DNA of 64,000 bases from Planctomycetota bacterium (lineage in GTDB: Bacteria; Planctomycetota; Phycisphaerae; Phycisphaerales; SM1A02): the NCBI GenBank assembly GCA_003671075.1, contig QWPT01000008.1, forward strand, positions 19,220-83,219. Reading direction: 5' to 3'. The notes under the pieces are model-generated. The model saw only the letters and a list, made by a program, of their open reading frames with translations. It made no database searches and was not told where the DNA came from. A program made the translations under genes and the position numbers. This document shows, piece by piece, positions 32,060 to 42,800 of this stretch; within the stretch, counting starts at the first letter, position 1; each line of letters opens with the position of its first letter.

Positions 32060-33088
32060 ATGGCCGAGACCGCAGAAAACCAAGTTGCACCGTATGACGC
32101 GATCGCCACCGATCCGCGTGGACCCGTTACACCGCGTGCAAAGAGCATGTTGGGCATCTGGGCTGAGCTCACGAAGATGCGGCTCAACGCGATGGTCCTC
32201 GGAACCACCGCGGTTGGCTTTGCCCTCGCCGAACTCGGTTCCATCGATTGGATGCGATTGACCTGGACCTGCGCGGGAACGGCGCTGGCTGCTGCAAGCG
32301 CATCCCTCTTCAACCAGCTCTTTGAACGCCGTCGCGACGCACTGATGCTGCGGACGCGAGGCCGACCGCTGCCAGCCAAACAGGTGCACCCCGCTGTTGT
32401 TCTGACTGCCGCACTCGTGGCTGGCTACGCGGGTGCCTGGTTGCTCGGAGTCATGGTCGGGCTTCTGCCCGCGGCACTCGCGGCGTTCAACATCCTGCTC
32501 TACGCCGTTCTCTACACGCCACTCAAGCCGCGCACGACCTTCAACACGCTGATTGGCGCGGTGTGCGGAGCGATTCCGCCTGTGATCGGTTGGACGGCTG
32601 TTACGGGCAACATCGACCCGGGCGCGTGGCTGTTGGGCGGCTTGCTGTTTGTGTGGCAGATTCCGCACTTCCTCGCACTCGCGTGGATGTATCGCGAGGA
32701 CTACGCGCGCGGCGGGCACGCGATGCTTCCGGTGCGTGACCACGATGGTGAGATCACAGCGCAGGTCATGTTGCTGACCACGCTACCGCTGATTCCGCTG
32801 GCTCTGAGCGCGACGGCGCTTGGGCTGGTCGGCGTGTGGAGCGCAGTGGTGTCGACGATCGCTGGACTTGTGTTTTGCTGGCTTTCACTGACGTTTTTTC
32901 GCAAGCGCGACGATCGCAGCGCGCGTCGAGTGTTTTTCGCAAGCATCACCTATCTGCCGATCGTGCTTGCGGCCATGACGCTCGACCGCGGGCCAAGTTC
33001 GATTCCCGCTTTGTTTCGCGGCCGACCTGGCGTGACCGTTGATGCGCCAACGACCCAAGCGCCGCCGATGCCCACGCAACACGAGTAA
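32060..33088 (+). CDS. ctaB: Protoheme IX farnesyltransferase (heme O synthase)
   Basis: 342 aa UbiA-superfamily membrane enzyme that adds farnesyl to heme B, giving heme O for CtaA. The prenyl-diphosphate site is FNQLFERRRDALMLRTRGRP, followed by LYAVLYTPLKPRTTFNTLIG and GAIPPVIGWTAVTG; all are family hallmarks. About eight to nine membrane helices. A 20-bp gap follows to the DUF3179 gene on the same strand. Pairs functionally with the divergent ctaA and the cox operon downstream. Confidence 0.94.
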   Translation: MAETAENQVAPYDAIATDPRGPVTPRAKSMLGIWAELTKMRLNAMVLGTTAVGFALAELGSIDWMRLTWTCAGTALAAASASLFNQLFERRRDALMLRTRGRPLPAKQVHPAVVLTAALVAGYAGAWLLGVMVGLLPAALAAFNILLYAVLYTPLKPRTTFNTLIGAVCGAIPPVIGWTAVTGNIDPGAWLLGGLLFVWQIPHFLALAWMYREDYARGGHAMLPVRDHDGEITAQVMLLTTLPLIPLALSATALGLVGVWSAVVSTIAGLVFCWLSLTFFRKRDDRSARRVFFASITYLPIVLAAMTLDRGPSSIPALFRGRPGVTVDAPTTQAPPMPTQHE

Positions 33089-33109
33089 GCCAAACAGGGT
33101 GAACCAAAC

Positions 33110-34258
33110 ATGAGCCAATCTACCGACACGCCCAAGCCAGGCGCTCCAACGCTCACCTTTCGTGGCGGCGGATGGGTGATTGCTCTTGCTGGACTGCTGG
33201 TGATGCTGGTCATGATTTGGAGCCTGCTTGGACCGATGCTCGGACGGCATCCGATCGGCGACGGCCGCACGCTCGAGAGCTACAACTACGACCTTTCCAC
33301 GCTGCTGATTCCCAAGGAATCGCTGGTTGGCTCGGGAAACCCGCGGGGATTTCTGCCGTCGCTCGATGATCCCATGCACATTCGCGGTGCGGAGATGGTT
33401 GTCTACAACGAACAGAACCGGCCGAAGTTTGTGGTGACCACTGATCGCGTGCTCGGGATCGTCATCAACGGTCAGGCTCACGCTTGGCCGCTGTCGCTGA
33501 TGAATGTGCACGAGGTGGTCAATGACACGGTCGCGGGTGTTCCCGTCACCGCGACCTACTCGCCGCTCTGCGATTCGGCGATTGTGTTTGACCGACGGAT
33601 CGGCGGGTGCGAACGACAGTTCGAGGTGAGCGGGTTGCTGGTCGATTCCAATCTTGTGTTCTGCGACAAGTCAGCCGTGTTGTGCGACAAGTCGACCGAG
33701 AGCGTCGAGGCGAAGGACCATGTGCCGAGCCTGTTTCTGCAATTGGAACAGCGCGCCGTGGCTGGACCTTTGGCGAAAGCTGGCCAGACGCTCAATGCTC
33801 TGCCCGGAGTTTCGATGACCACTTGGGCCGACTGGTTGGCGCTGCACCCCGACACGATGGTGACCCTTCGCGACCCGGCGATGATCCGGCGGATGAAGGA
33901 AATCACCTACTCGCGCTACTTTCTTGGTGCGAAACTGGAGTACACGGCGGACCCGATGCCGACCGAGGCGTCGATGGCTGCGCTGGGACTACGGCTGAAG
34001 AGCCCGATGATTCTGTTCAAGCTCGACTCGGGCTGGAAGGCGGTGGCCATCGAGCGGCTCATCGCCAAATCGGCGTCGGAGAGGGTCTACCGCTTCACCC
34101 AAGACGGGGTCGAGCTCATCGCGTCGCTTCCGGCCGGTCCAGCGGTGGCGCGGCTGGTTCGCGCGGACGGCGTCGCACTTGCGACCATTCCCTGCCACTA
34201 CTTTGCACTTATCGCCGTCTTCGGGGCGCGAGAACCTGTCGAACTGCTCGACCCGTAA
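33110..34258 (+). CDS. DUF3179 membrane-anchored protein
   Basis: 382 aa. One N-terminal membrane helix (VIALAGLLVMLVMIWSLLGP, ~21-40) precedes the DUF3179 domain. Its conserved blocks are clear: DRVLGIVINGQAHAWPLSLM, HEVVND, TYSPLCDSAIVFDRR, and TWADWLALHPDTMVT. The Cys in the SPLCD block and the Asp/His residues are conserved in the family, whose activity is not known. Next to ctaB and convergent to the cox operon, so a link to oxidase or copper handling is possible but unsupported. A CDKSAVLCDKST duplication lies in a variable loop. Confidence 0.85.
   Translation: MSQSTDTPKPGAPTLTFRGGGWVIALAGLLVMLVMIWSLLGPMLGRHPIGDGRTLESYNYDLSTLLIPKESLVGSGNPRGFLPSLDDPMHIRGAEMVVYNEQNRPKFVVTTDRVLGIVINGQAHAWPLSLMNVHEVVNDTVAGVPVTATYSPLCDSAIVFDRRIGGCERQFEVSGLLVDSNLVFCDKSAVLCDKSTESVEAKDHVPSLFLQLEQRAVAGPLAKAGQTLNALPGVSMTTWADWLALHPDTMVTLRDPAMIRRMKEITYSRYFLGAKLEYTADPMPTEASMAALGLRLKSPMILFKLDSGWKAVAIERLIAKSASERVYRFTQDGVELIASLPAGPAVARLVRADGVALATIPCHYFALIAVFGAREPVELLDP
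33656..33697 (+). repeat. 21-bp duplication in the DUF3179 gene
   Basis: Two 21-bp units differing at two positions give VFCDKSA-VLCDKST. Confidence 0.8.
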
Positions 34259-34521
34259 GCGCGGGCTCGCACGAACCTCAAGATTCTTTGAGCCACGCGA
34301 TGATTTTCGTGCGGTTGAAATCGCACTTGTCGCATGGCTCTAGAGACATGCCATGTTTGGGTGGCCTTCGAGCCGCTTGGCCGTCGATGGGAAAAACAAG
34401 ATCAGATCGGCGCACAACGCTGTCCCGTAAGGGATGGCGTTGTCGCTTTTGGGCCGCATGCATTTCGCATGCACTGTCATGTGCCAATTCATGTGCCTCT
34501 TCATGTGCACTTCGCGGACGC
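34259..34521. other. Intergenic stretch with possible gene remnant
   Basis: 263 bp between the convergent DUF3179 and cox3-like genes. Minus-strand fragments in two frames look protein-like (ALCADLILFFPSTAKRLEGH in one, SLEPCDKCDFNRTKIIAWLK in another) and would join by a frameshift near 34350. This could be a decayed small gene or chance. It also holds 12-bp repeats at 34477-34512. Confidence 0.3.
34477..34512. repeat. 12-bp tandem repeat, 3 copies
   Basis: TCATGTGCCAAT, TCATGTGCCTCT and TCATGTGCACTT follow each other directly, just downstream of the cox3-like stop codon. Confidence 0.8.
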
Positions 34522-35118
34522 TCAGCGAATCGACCCGAGCCAGATCGTGGCGTAGAGGACGAGCCAGGCGCCGTCGAGAAAGTGCCAATACATGGCGCAG
34601 TAGGCGATACCTCGATGGTTCTCGGGGGTGTAGGCGCCTCTCGATGCGCGCCAAGTCGTGATCACCATGGGCGGCAGGCCTCCCACGACATGGGCGCCAT
34701 GGAGCGCGGTCAATACAAAGAAGGTCCATGCGTAGAGGCTGCCCGTCGGACCGAAGTCCTCGGCAAGCAGACCGCGCCAAGCCAAGGCCTGAACAACCAA
34801 GAAACCGAGCGCGAGGCCGAGCGTTGCCATCATCATGCGGCCCTGGCTCGCGCCGCCAGTGCGCGCCGCGCGAAGCGCCATTTGCATGGTCAGGCTTGAA
34901 AGCACGAGGAAAGCGGTGCTTACCAGCAGCAGCAATGGCAGCGATGGTGCGTTGGCCGGAATGAACGCAGATCCATTGTCGATCCGTACGGCGAGATAGC
35001 CGAGAATCGCCGCGACGAACAACACTGCGAGCACCGCGAGCAGGATCCACATTCCGAGCACGCCCGCTGAAAAACGAGCTTGCTCATCATCGAATGGGGT
35101 CTCGCGCTCCCTCACCAT
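34522..35118 (-). CDS. Second cytochrome c oxidase subunit III-like protein
   Basis: 198 aa with about five membrane helices: LGMWILLAVLAVLFVAAILG, LLLLVSTAFLVLSSLTMQMA, MMATLGLALGFLVVQALAWR, WTFFVLTALHGAHVVGGLPP (the COX3 HGxHV motif) and MYWHFLDGAWLVLYATIWLG (the YWHFLD motif). It is COX3/CyoC/NorE-like and smaller than the coxC product. Last gene of the respiratory run, 18 bp after coxD; a GAGGAGCGG ribosome site precedes the ATG. Probably an accessory subunit III of the same oxidase. Confidence 0.85.
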   Translation of the reverse strand: MVRERETPFDDEQARFSAGVLGMWILLAVLAVLFVAAILGYLAVRIDNGSAFIPANAPSLPLLLLVSTAFLVLSSLTMQMALRAARTGGASQGRMMMATLGLALGFLVVQALAWRGLLAEDFGPTGSLYAWTFFVLTALHGAHVVGGLPPMVITTWRASRGAYTPENHRGIAYCAMYWHFLDGAWLVLYATIWLGSIR

Positions 35119-35136
35119 CCGCTCCTCAACAGCACA

Positions 35137-35556
35137 TCATTGCTTGGCAGTGATTGGCGCAAACGGAGCGTTGGCGTTGAGGTAGTTCTGCACGGCGCTT
35201 GGATTGCCCATGTTCTCCTTCGACAAGTTCTGTCCAACATCCATCAGGCAGAACACCATCATCAGCAGCACGAAGATCATGGAGCCAACGAGCATCATCA
35301 GGTTGAACGGGCGATCCCAGCGCAGGTGCATGAAGAAGAGCGACACCAAGGTCGCCTTCACCACGGCAATGCCGATGGCGATGTAGATGTTCGCCTCGCC
35401 GAGATCCATGTAGCGAACGGCCACAGTGATCGCGGTGAGCACGATCAGCGCTGCGCCAGTGGCGAACAGCGTTGAGTAGGGAACGAGGTGGCCCACGAGT
35501 GGGTGCACTTCGCCGGTCTTGTGAGAGTCATGAGCTGCGTGCGAGGCGCTGGCCAT
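35137..35556 (-). CDS. coxD: Cytochrome c oxidase subunit IV (prokaryotic type)
   Basis: 139 aa. Three membrane helices (STLFATGAALIVLTAITVAV; IYIAIGIAVVKATLVSLFFM; LMMLVGSMIFVLLMMVFCLM) with the family motif VKATLVSLFFMHLRWDRPFN. The N-terminus is His-rich (SHAAHDSHKTGEVHP). Small structural subunit of the caa3 oxidase. Start ATG at 35556. Confidence 0.9.
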   Translation of the reverse strand: MASASHAAHDSHKTGEVHPLVGHLVPYSTLFATGAALIVLTAITVAVRYMDLGEANIYIAIGIAVVKATLVSLFFMHLRWDRPFNLMMLVGSMIFVLLMMVFCLMDVGQNLSKENMGNPSAVQNYLNANAPFAPITAKQ

Positions 35557-35606
35557 GGTGGAGTCCTATTCAAATCGCGCGGGAAGCGTGATGGTGGCGC
35601 GATGCG

Positions 35607-35650
35607 TGGATGATCGATGGATGATCAGGGAATGATCAGTGGATGATCAG
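35607..35650. repeat. 11-bp tandem repeat, 4 copies, before coxD
   Basis: Units of the form TGGATGATCAG repeat at 11-bp spacing between coxC and coxD; the last unit contains the coxC stop codon. Because 11 is not a multiple of 3, the array sits almost wholly outside coding sequence. Confidence 0.85.
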
Positions 35651-36600
35651 TGAATGAGGTAAAACAGCGGGAACAGAAAGATCCACACCAGGTCGACGAC
35701 ATGCCAGTACAGCCCGACGAAGTCGACGGGCGCGTAGTAGTCGCTGTTGTAGCGGCCGCGCAGCGAACCGATCAGCAGCCAGCCGATCACGCCCACACCA
35801 ATGACAACGTGAATGCCGTGCAGCCCGGTCATGACGTAGTAGATGGCGAAGAAGCGATGGGTGTTCGGTGGCAACGCGGGATCGAGCAAGTGCGCTTCGC
35901 CGCTGTGATGGATATGGGCTGGCTCGGTGCTGGCGACCACCATGGCCGTGGTGGCAACGCCGCCGGGGCCAGAACTGGGTGCGAGGATCGCCGACTTGTC
36001 GACTGGTGGGAGCGCGGTCATCGCAACCGGAACGGCGCCAGCCGATGGATTCGGCGAGGCGATGGCGAGGACTGGATTGTCGATCGGCTTCTGCTCGACC
36101 TTGACTGCCGCAGCGTCGGCTTCATTCACGGGCTGATAGAAGGCCTGGCCCCACTTCAGGTTCTCGTGGAACTTGTGGGTGTACTCGAAGTACTTGATGA
36201 CAAGGAAGCCGATCGCACCTGCGAGCGTGAGCGCGAGGCAGATCGAGAGCAGCCCCTTCTTGTTGGTCTGCGCGGCGCGAACGCCGACGGCCATCGTGAG
36301 GCTGGACAGAATCAGCACGCAGGTGTTGACGCCGCCGAGGATGGTGTCGAGGTACTGGCTGGCGTAGGAGAAGACCTGCGGATCCTTGAAGCGCAGGATC
36401 GTGTACATCACGAAGAGTGCGCCGAAGAACAGCACTTCGGTAGCAAGGAACACCCACATGCCGAGCTTGCCCGAGTCGAACTGCTGCGCGGGGGTTTCGA
36501 AGTGGTGCGCGAGGAACGGGTACTTCGCGTGCTGGCCATGCGGGTCATGCGCGTGCGCGTCGGAAGAGTGCGGGCTGGCGGGAGGTGCGGAGTGCGACAC
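35647..36600 (-). CDS. coxC: Cytochrome c oxidase subunit III
   Basis: 317 aa. His-rich N-terminus (HSSDAHAHDPHGQHAKYPFL), then the COX3 helices: KLGMWVFLATEVLFFGALFV, NTCVLILSSLTMAVGVRAAQ, IYYVMTGLHGIHVVIGVGVI and FVGLYWHVVDLVWIFLFPLF. Between helices 3 and 4 there is an insert of about 70 residues rich in Ala, Pro and Val (~165-232) that normal subunit III lacks. A GTG start lies 3 nt after the coxA stop, with AAGGG upstream inside coxA. Confidence 0.9.
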   Translation of the reverse strand: MSHSAPPASPHSSDAHAHDPHGQHAKYPFLAHHFETPAQQFDSGKLGMWVFLATEVLFFGALFVMYTILRFKDPQVFSYASQYLDTILGGVNTCVLILSSLTMAVGVRAAQTNKKGLLSICLALTLAGAIGFLVIKYFEYTHKFHENLKWGQAFYQPVNEADAAAVKVEQKPIDNPVLAIASPNPSAGAVPVAMTALPPVDKSAILAPSSGPGGVATTAMVVASTEPAHIHHSGEAHLLDPALPPNTHRFFAIYYVMTGLHGIHVVIGVGVIGWLLIGSLRGRYNSDYYAPVDFVGLYWHVVDLVWIFLFPLFYLIH

Positions 36601-36603
36601 GAT

Positions 36604-38313
<1,710 letters not shown>

Positions 38314-38362
38314 GGCGTCGCTCGTGAGGGTGCTTGCGTTTGATCGGTCAGTTGCGTCTGCG

Positions 38363-39523
38363 TTACTTCGCTGCGGGCGCTGCGGCGCCGTCTGACTTCT
38401 TTGCCCAGGGTGACTTGGTGTCGAACTCGTCGAGGTGCTGCATCATGCCGATGAGGGCATCGATCGCCTTGTCGTTGAGTTGGCCGCGGAAAGTGGGCAT
38501 CGCGGGGCCGAAGCCGTCGACGATGTGCTGGTTGGGATTCAGGATCGATGCGCGGATGTAGCTCTGCGCGTTCTCGAACTGCTTGCCCGGGCCGATCAGT
38601 TCGGAGATCGCCTTCTGGTCGACTTTGTGGGTGGAGTTGGGATCCGACGAGCGCTTCCAGACATTGCCCGAGCCGTCGTAGTCGCCCCACGACGGACCAG
38701 TGCCCGGCTTGCCGTCGAGCGTATGGCATCCAGCGCAACGCGCGTACAACTTGGGCCCTGCCTTGAAATACAACTCGGCTGGATCGATCTTGTCGAGCCA
38801 ACGGCCCTGCTCGACGAGCCAGCTGTCGAAGTCCATTTCATTCATCACGTAGACCTTGCGGCTCATCGACGAGTGACCGGTGCCGCAGAATTCAGTGCAG
38901 AACAGCCAGTGAAACTCGCCCTCGGCGGTTGGCTGATCCGCTTGGAACCAGAGCGTGGAGTAGCGGCCGGGAACGACATCCTGCTTTACGCGGAAGTCGC
39001 GGATGTAAAGCGAGTGCAGCACATCCTCGCTGCGCATGACCAACTTGACCGGCTTGCCGGCGGGGACATAAAGGTCGTCGCTGGTGGCACCGTTTGGATA
39101 CTTGAAGACCCAGTTCCAGCGCGTGGCAGTGACATCGATCTGGTAGGCGTTCGCGGGCGGCGTCCGCATGTCGACGAAGCCGCTGAAGCCCATGAAGAAG
39201 ATCACCACGACGATGATGGTGGGAAGGATCGTCCAACCCAGCTCGAGCATCGTGTTGTGACTCGGCCCGCGGGCGTAGACCTCGCGACCCTTCTGCCGGT
39301 ACTTCCACACGAAGTACAGCATGATGCCGACGACGAGGAAGAAGAAGAAGTAGTTGATGTAGTTGATGAACTCGAAGACCCAGTCGATCTCGCGCGCGAA
39401 GGTGGATGCGCCTTGTGGGAGCCAAAAAGTCTTCGGTGTCACAGCTTGGCCGGTGGCGAGAGTGGTGTCGCCGCTGGCGCCGGAGCTGGACTGCAACAGG
39501 AGGGTGGAGATCAGGTTCGTCAC
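38363..39523 (-). CDS. coxB: Cytochrome c oxidase subunit II with fused cytochrome c domain
   Basis: 386 aa. An N-terminal signal-like helix, two membrane helices ([40 protein letters not shown]) and a CuA cupredoxin domain with [12 protein letters not shown] (near residues 209-220). A linker follows, then a class I cytochrome c domain with CAGCH (near 262) and a distal Met in GPAMPTFRG. This makes the enzyme a caa3 oxidase. The GTG at 39523 lies 14 nt after the sco stop with GAAGAGG upstream; a longer in-frame extension would overlap sco. Confidence 0.93.
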   Translation of the reverse strand: MTNLISTLLLQSSSGASGDTTLATGQAVTPKTFWLPQGASTFAREIDWVFEFINYINYFFFFLVVGIMLYFVWKYRQKGREVYARGPSHNTMLELGWTILPTIIVVVIFFMGFSGFVDMRTPPANAYQIDVTATRWNWVFKYPNGATSDDLYVPAGKPVKLVMRSEDVLHSLYIRDFRVKQDVVPGRYSTLWFQADQPTAEGEFHWLFCTEFCGTGHSSMSRKVYVMNEMDFDSWLVEQGRWLDKIDPAELYFKAGPKLYARCAGCHTLDGKPGTGPSWGDYDGSGNVWKRSSDPNSTHKVDQKAISELIGPGKQFENAQSYIRASILNPNQHIVDGFGPAMPTFRGQLNDKAIDALIGMMQHLDEFDTKSPWAKKSDGAAAPAAK

Positions 39524-39537
39524 GGTCAATCGCCTCT

Positions 39538-40401
39538 TCAATTCACAGCGACAGCGGTGGCTGCCGAAGCGGTTTGCAAACTCTTCTTCTTCTTGATTTC
39601 GGCAGCCCAGAACACTGCCAACCCGCCCGCGAGGACGAGAAGCGTGACCAGTCCGCCGATAGACATGACGCGACGCGCCTGCAGCACATAGCCGCGCGCG
39701 TTGGCGTCGTAGATGTGGCACCACAGGATGAATCGGTCGATGGTCGTGCCGATGTTTCCCTGCGAGGCTTCGAGCAAGCCCATGCGCAGGTCCGACGACT
39801 CGAACTTCGTTCCGTACATGTAGCGGCTGATGCGACCGTCGGGCGTGATGAGCACGAGCACCGCGGCGTGAGCGAATTCGCCATCCTCCTGTCGGCGATA
39901 TTGGAAGCCGACCGCGTCGGCCACCGACTTCGACATGATGGCGCTGCCCGTGAGGAAGTGCACGCCCTGGCGCGCACCTGGGCGCTCAAACTCGGCGAGG
40001 TAGCTTTCCTTCTTCGCGCTGGCCAGTGCTGGCGTTTCGGTTGGATCGATCGAGATGGAAATCACCTCGAACTCCTTGCCCGGCATCCACTCGATGCCCT
40101 TGAGGCCGTCGAAGGCGCCGTTGAGCACGAGGTTGCAGAGCATCGGGCACTTGTTGTAACCCAGCTGCAGAAGCACGGGGCGTTGGCCCTTGAAGTAGTC
40201 GCGGAGCGAGACTTGCGCCCCCGAATCATCGGTGAAGCGCGCGTCGAGCGGCAGCGGATCGTTGGAGTGCTCGATGATGTCGATGCCCTTGAGCTCCTCG
40301 GGCACGCCAGTATCGATCTGCGCATGCGCGCCAACGGCAAGCGACAGCAATGCCGCGAGTGCAGCGAGCGGTCGGAGGAAGTTGGCGGTGCGGTTCAACA
40401 T
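39538..40401 (-). CDS. SCO1/SenC copper chaperone
   Basis: 287 aa. A signal peptide (FLRPLAALAALLSLAVGAHA) is followed by a thioredoxin-like SCO domain with the copper motif NKCPMLCNL (CxxxC) and the third ligand His in FAHAAVLVLITP. A C-terminal membrane helix (SIGGLVTLLVLAGGLAVFWA) anchors it, an extension not found in classical Sco. Delivers copper to the CuA site of CoxB, encoded next. 21 bp after the small membrane protein gene. Confidence 0.92.
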   Translation of the reverse strand: MLNRTANFLRPLAALAALLSLAVGAHAQIDTGVPEELKGIDIIEHSNDPLPLDARFTDDSGAQVSLRDYFKGQRPVLLQLGYNKCPMLCNLVLNGAFDGLKGIEWMPGKEFEVISISIDPTETPALASAKKESYLAEFERPGARQGVHFLTGSAIMSKSVADAVGFQYRRQEDGEFAHAAVLVLITPDGRISRYMYGTKFESSDLRMGLLEASQGNIGTTIDRFILWCHIYDANARGYVLQARRVMSIGGLVTLLVLAGGLAVFWAAEIKKKKSLQTASAATAVAVN

Positions 40402-40422
40402 CGATGTAGGACTGACTTGGAC

Positions 40423-40758
40423 TTACTGCCCTGCCGCAGATTTTCCCGGGGCAGACATGAGTTCCATCGCGCGCTCGATCGGGATTCGCAGCCGCTCGAC
40501 ATTCTTCTCATCAACATCCTCGGAGTAGGTCCCATACTTCGCCAGAAGTTCCTTCTGCTCCTGTCGCAAGCCCGTCGACAGCAAAGGTCGCTCGTCGACC
40601 ACGCGGATGTCGTCGAAGTTGCGCTGGACGCCGAAGAAGAGCACTGAGACGGCGAGGCAGAACGAGACAAAGAAGATGATGCCGACGAACGAGAGGAACC
40701 AAGTTGATCCCATCTCGGGGTCGTCGATTTGCTCGGTGGTGTTGGTTGGTTCGGACAT
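40423..40758 (-). CDS. Small membrane protein between act and cox genes
   Basis: 111 aa, family not recognised. One membrane helix (WFLSFVGIIFFVSFCLAVSV, ~20-39) is followed by a conserved-looking hydrophilic part (DIRVVDERPLLSTGLRQEQK; VERLRIPIERAMELM). AGGAGACCCACG precedes the ATG at 40758. Its fixed place in an otherwise pure respiratory operon suggests a small subunit or assembly factor of complex III, the oxidase or their association. Confidence 0.75.
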   Translation of the reverse strand: MSEPTNTTEQIDDPEMGSTWFLSFVGIIFFVSFCLAVSVLFFGVQRNFDDIRVVDERPLLSTGLRQEQKELLAKYGTYSEDVDEKNVERLRIPIERAMELMSAPGKSAAGQ

Positions 40759-40788
40759 CGTGGGTCTCCTAGTCGGATTCCTGTTCAA

Positions 40789-42099
40789 TCACATATTTTC
40801 GAAGCGGATGCTCTCGGCCAGACGCGGATCCTGCTTCGGAACCAGCGCCACGCGGGAAAGCGTGCTGATCGTGCCGGCGATGACGGTGCCGGCAACGCCC
40901 AGCGCGAGCAGGAAGTTGACCGGGTTGCCAAAGTGCGTTTGCGTGTCGGCGTACTTCGCGGACATATCGGCGTACTTGGCGAAAGTGTCGAGATCGCTTG
41001 GGATCTCGGGCATGATCAGCCAGTAGAGGTCGACGTAGTGGAAGCAGAGCATCCACACTGCACCGATGGAAAGGATGAGCGGCGCGCGCTTCATCCACTT
41101 GCTCAGCAGCCCGACAAACGGCAGCACGAAGTGGCCGAACAGCAGCGCAAAGCTGAAGAAGCCCCAACCACCGATCTGGCGGGCGAGAAACCAGCCCGTC
41201 TCTTCGGGAAGGTTCGCGTACCAGATGAGCATGTACTGACTGAAGCCGATGTACGCCCAAAACACGATGCCGAACGCCCACATGAGCTTGCCCATGTCTT
41301 GGAAGTGTTCGCGAGAAACGATTCCCTTGAGTGCGCCCACCTGCGTGAGCCGCACAGTGATGAGAATCATCATGGCGAAGCCCGCCGTCGCGCAGCCGCA
41401 GAAGAAGTACACGCCGAACATGGTGGAGAACCACGCAGGCGAGAGCGACATGATCCAGTCGAAGGCGGCGAAGGTGATGGTGAGGCCGAAGAGAATCGCC
41501 GTCGGCGCGGAGAACTTCTGCATGCGCGAGCTGATGGCGCGATCGCCCGACTCGTCCTGACGAACACTGTTGGTCAGAAAGAAGTGCGAAAGAGCCGCCC
41601 AAACCACGAAGTACACGCAGGCTCGGATCCAGAAGAAGGTCGGGTTGAGGAAGGCGGTCTTGGCTTCTACGATGAGGAACTCGGCCTCATTGTTGGCCTT
41701 GAGCGTTTCCATGTCGGCCCAGATCCAAACGATGTTGGCCTTGCCCATCATCCAGAGCGCGGCGAACGGAAGGAAGAGGACCCAGATCCAACGGAGGTTG
41801 GCGGCGAGCGCTTCGGCGGGACGACGAACGGCGACCGACCAGCCTGCGCGGGTCAGGTGCTGCACGAAGACGAAGAAGAGCCCACCGAGGCACATCGTGA
41901 GTCCGAAGAGGAACGCGATGAGATAGGCGCGCCAGAAATGATGCGCATCGGTGCCGAACGCGCCGGTGTAGCCGATGGCTGCGCCGCCTCCGAGGCCAAC
42001 GACCGCAACGCCGATGGCAAGTTTGCGGAGATTGAGCGCGATTGCGGGCAGCTGAATGTTCTGGCTGCTGAGGTCGGTGTGGGTGGTGGCGTGACCCAT
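40789..42099 (-). CDS. actF: Alternative complex III subunit ActF
   Basis: 436 aa with about ten membrane helices, for example IAVGVAVVGLGG-type starts, AYLIAFLFGLTMCLGGLFFV, WIWVLFLPFAALWMMGKANI and GFAMMILITVRLTQVGALKG. A smaller NrfD-like paralogue without the quinol-site residues known in ActC. Part of the quinol:electron-acceptor oxidoreductase. The ATG at 42099 shares a base with the actE stop (TGATG), 7 nt after AAGGAGG. It contains a 21-bp duplication giving AKYADMSAKYADT. Confidence 0.9.
   Translation of the reverse strand: MGHATTHTDLSSQNIQLPAIALNLRKLAIGVAVVGLGGGAAIGYTGAFGTDAHHFWRAYLIAFLFGLTMCLGGLFFVFVQHLTRAGWSVAVRRPAEALAANLRWIWVLFLPFAALWMMGKANIVWIWADMETLKANNEAEFLIVEAKTAFLNPTFFWIRACVYFVVWAALSHFFLTNSVRQDESGDRAISSRMQKFSAPTAILFGLTITFAAFDWIMSLSPAWFSTMFGVYFFCGCATAGFAMMILITVRLTQVGALKGIVSREHFQDMGKLMWAFGIVFWAYIGFSQYMLIWYANLPEETGWFLARQIGGWGFFSFALLFGHFVLPFVGLLSKWMKRAPLILSIGAVWMLCFHYVDLYWLIMPEIPSDLDTFAKYADMSAKYADTQTHFGNPVNFLLALGVAGTVIAGTISTLSRVALVPKQDPRLAESIRFENM
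40944..40985 (-). repeat. 21-bp duplication in actF
   Basis: Two adjacent 21-bp units with few differences encode SAKYADT/SAKYADM-type heptads in a soluble loop of ActF. Confidence 0.8.
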
Positions 42100-42797
42100 C
42101 ACTTCACCTCCTTCTTGAGGTTGTCGCGGATTTCCGGCGGAACATCCTGGATGGAGGCGTTCTGCGAGAGTTGCAGTGCCTGGACATAGGCGGCGATCGC
42201 CCAGCGGTCGGCGGTGTCGATTTGCGCTGAGTAACCAGCCATGGTTCGAATGCCGTTGCTGGCGATGTTGAAGAGCATTCCGAGCGGGTGCTCGCGCACA
42301 AGCGGGTCATGCAAGCTCTTGGCCTGCACCCAACTGGTGCCGTTGGCGGGGCCAGCGCTGTTGGTCATGAGTTCCATGGCGCGCTTGTTGACGGTTCCGT
42401 CACCGTAACCGCCATAACCGTGGCAGGCGCTGCAGTAGATGTTGTAGCGCTGCTGACCGCGGTCGAGCAGTTCGCGCGACATCGTCATGCCGGCGGGGAG
42501 CGTATCGGCCCATTTGCCGTTGACGACGCCGTCGCTGAGATGCACATCGAGTCCGGCCTCACCGCGGGCGACGGTGCCGAGTACAGAGGGGCGCTGCGCG
42601 CGTCCGTCGGCGAACAATGGGTTGACCGACTGCGGCCGGAACTTGGGCTGAAAGTCCATGTCAAAGAAAATGTGCACGGCGCGATTGGGATCAGGCGTCG
42701 CGCGAACGCGCGCGATCACGAACGGCGGAACCGCGAGCGCAAGCGCGGCGAGTGCGCCCGTGAACAGCATCCAGCGTGGGGGAAGCGAAACAATCAT
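42099..42797 (-). CDS. actE: Alternative complex III subunit ActE (monoheme cytochrome c)
   Basis: 232 aa. The N-terminal hydrophobic segment LFTGALAALALAVPPFVIAR anchors or exports it. One heme c site, YNIYCSACHGYGGYGDG, and a later Met-containing segment (NGIRTMAGYSAQI) could supply the axial ligand. It is thought to pass electrons from ActA/B to the oxidase. GGAGGAATAACCC precedes the ATG at 42797, 3 nt after the actD stop. Confidence 0.92.
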   Translation of the reverse strand: MIVSLPPRWMLFTGALAALALAVPPFVIARVRATPDPNRAVHIFFDMDFQPKFRPQSVNPLFADGRAQRPSVLGTVARGEAGLDVHLSDGVVNGKWADTLPAGMTMSRELLDRGQQRYNIYCSACHGYGGYGDGTVNKRAMELMTNSAGPANGTSWVQAKSLHDPLVREHPLGMLFNIASNGIRTMAGYSAQIDTADRWAIAAYVQALQLSQNASIQDVPPEIRDNLKKEVK

Positions 42798-42800
42798 GGG

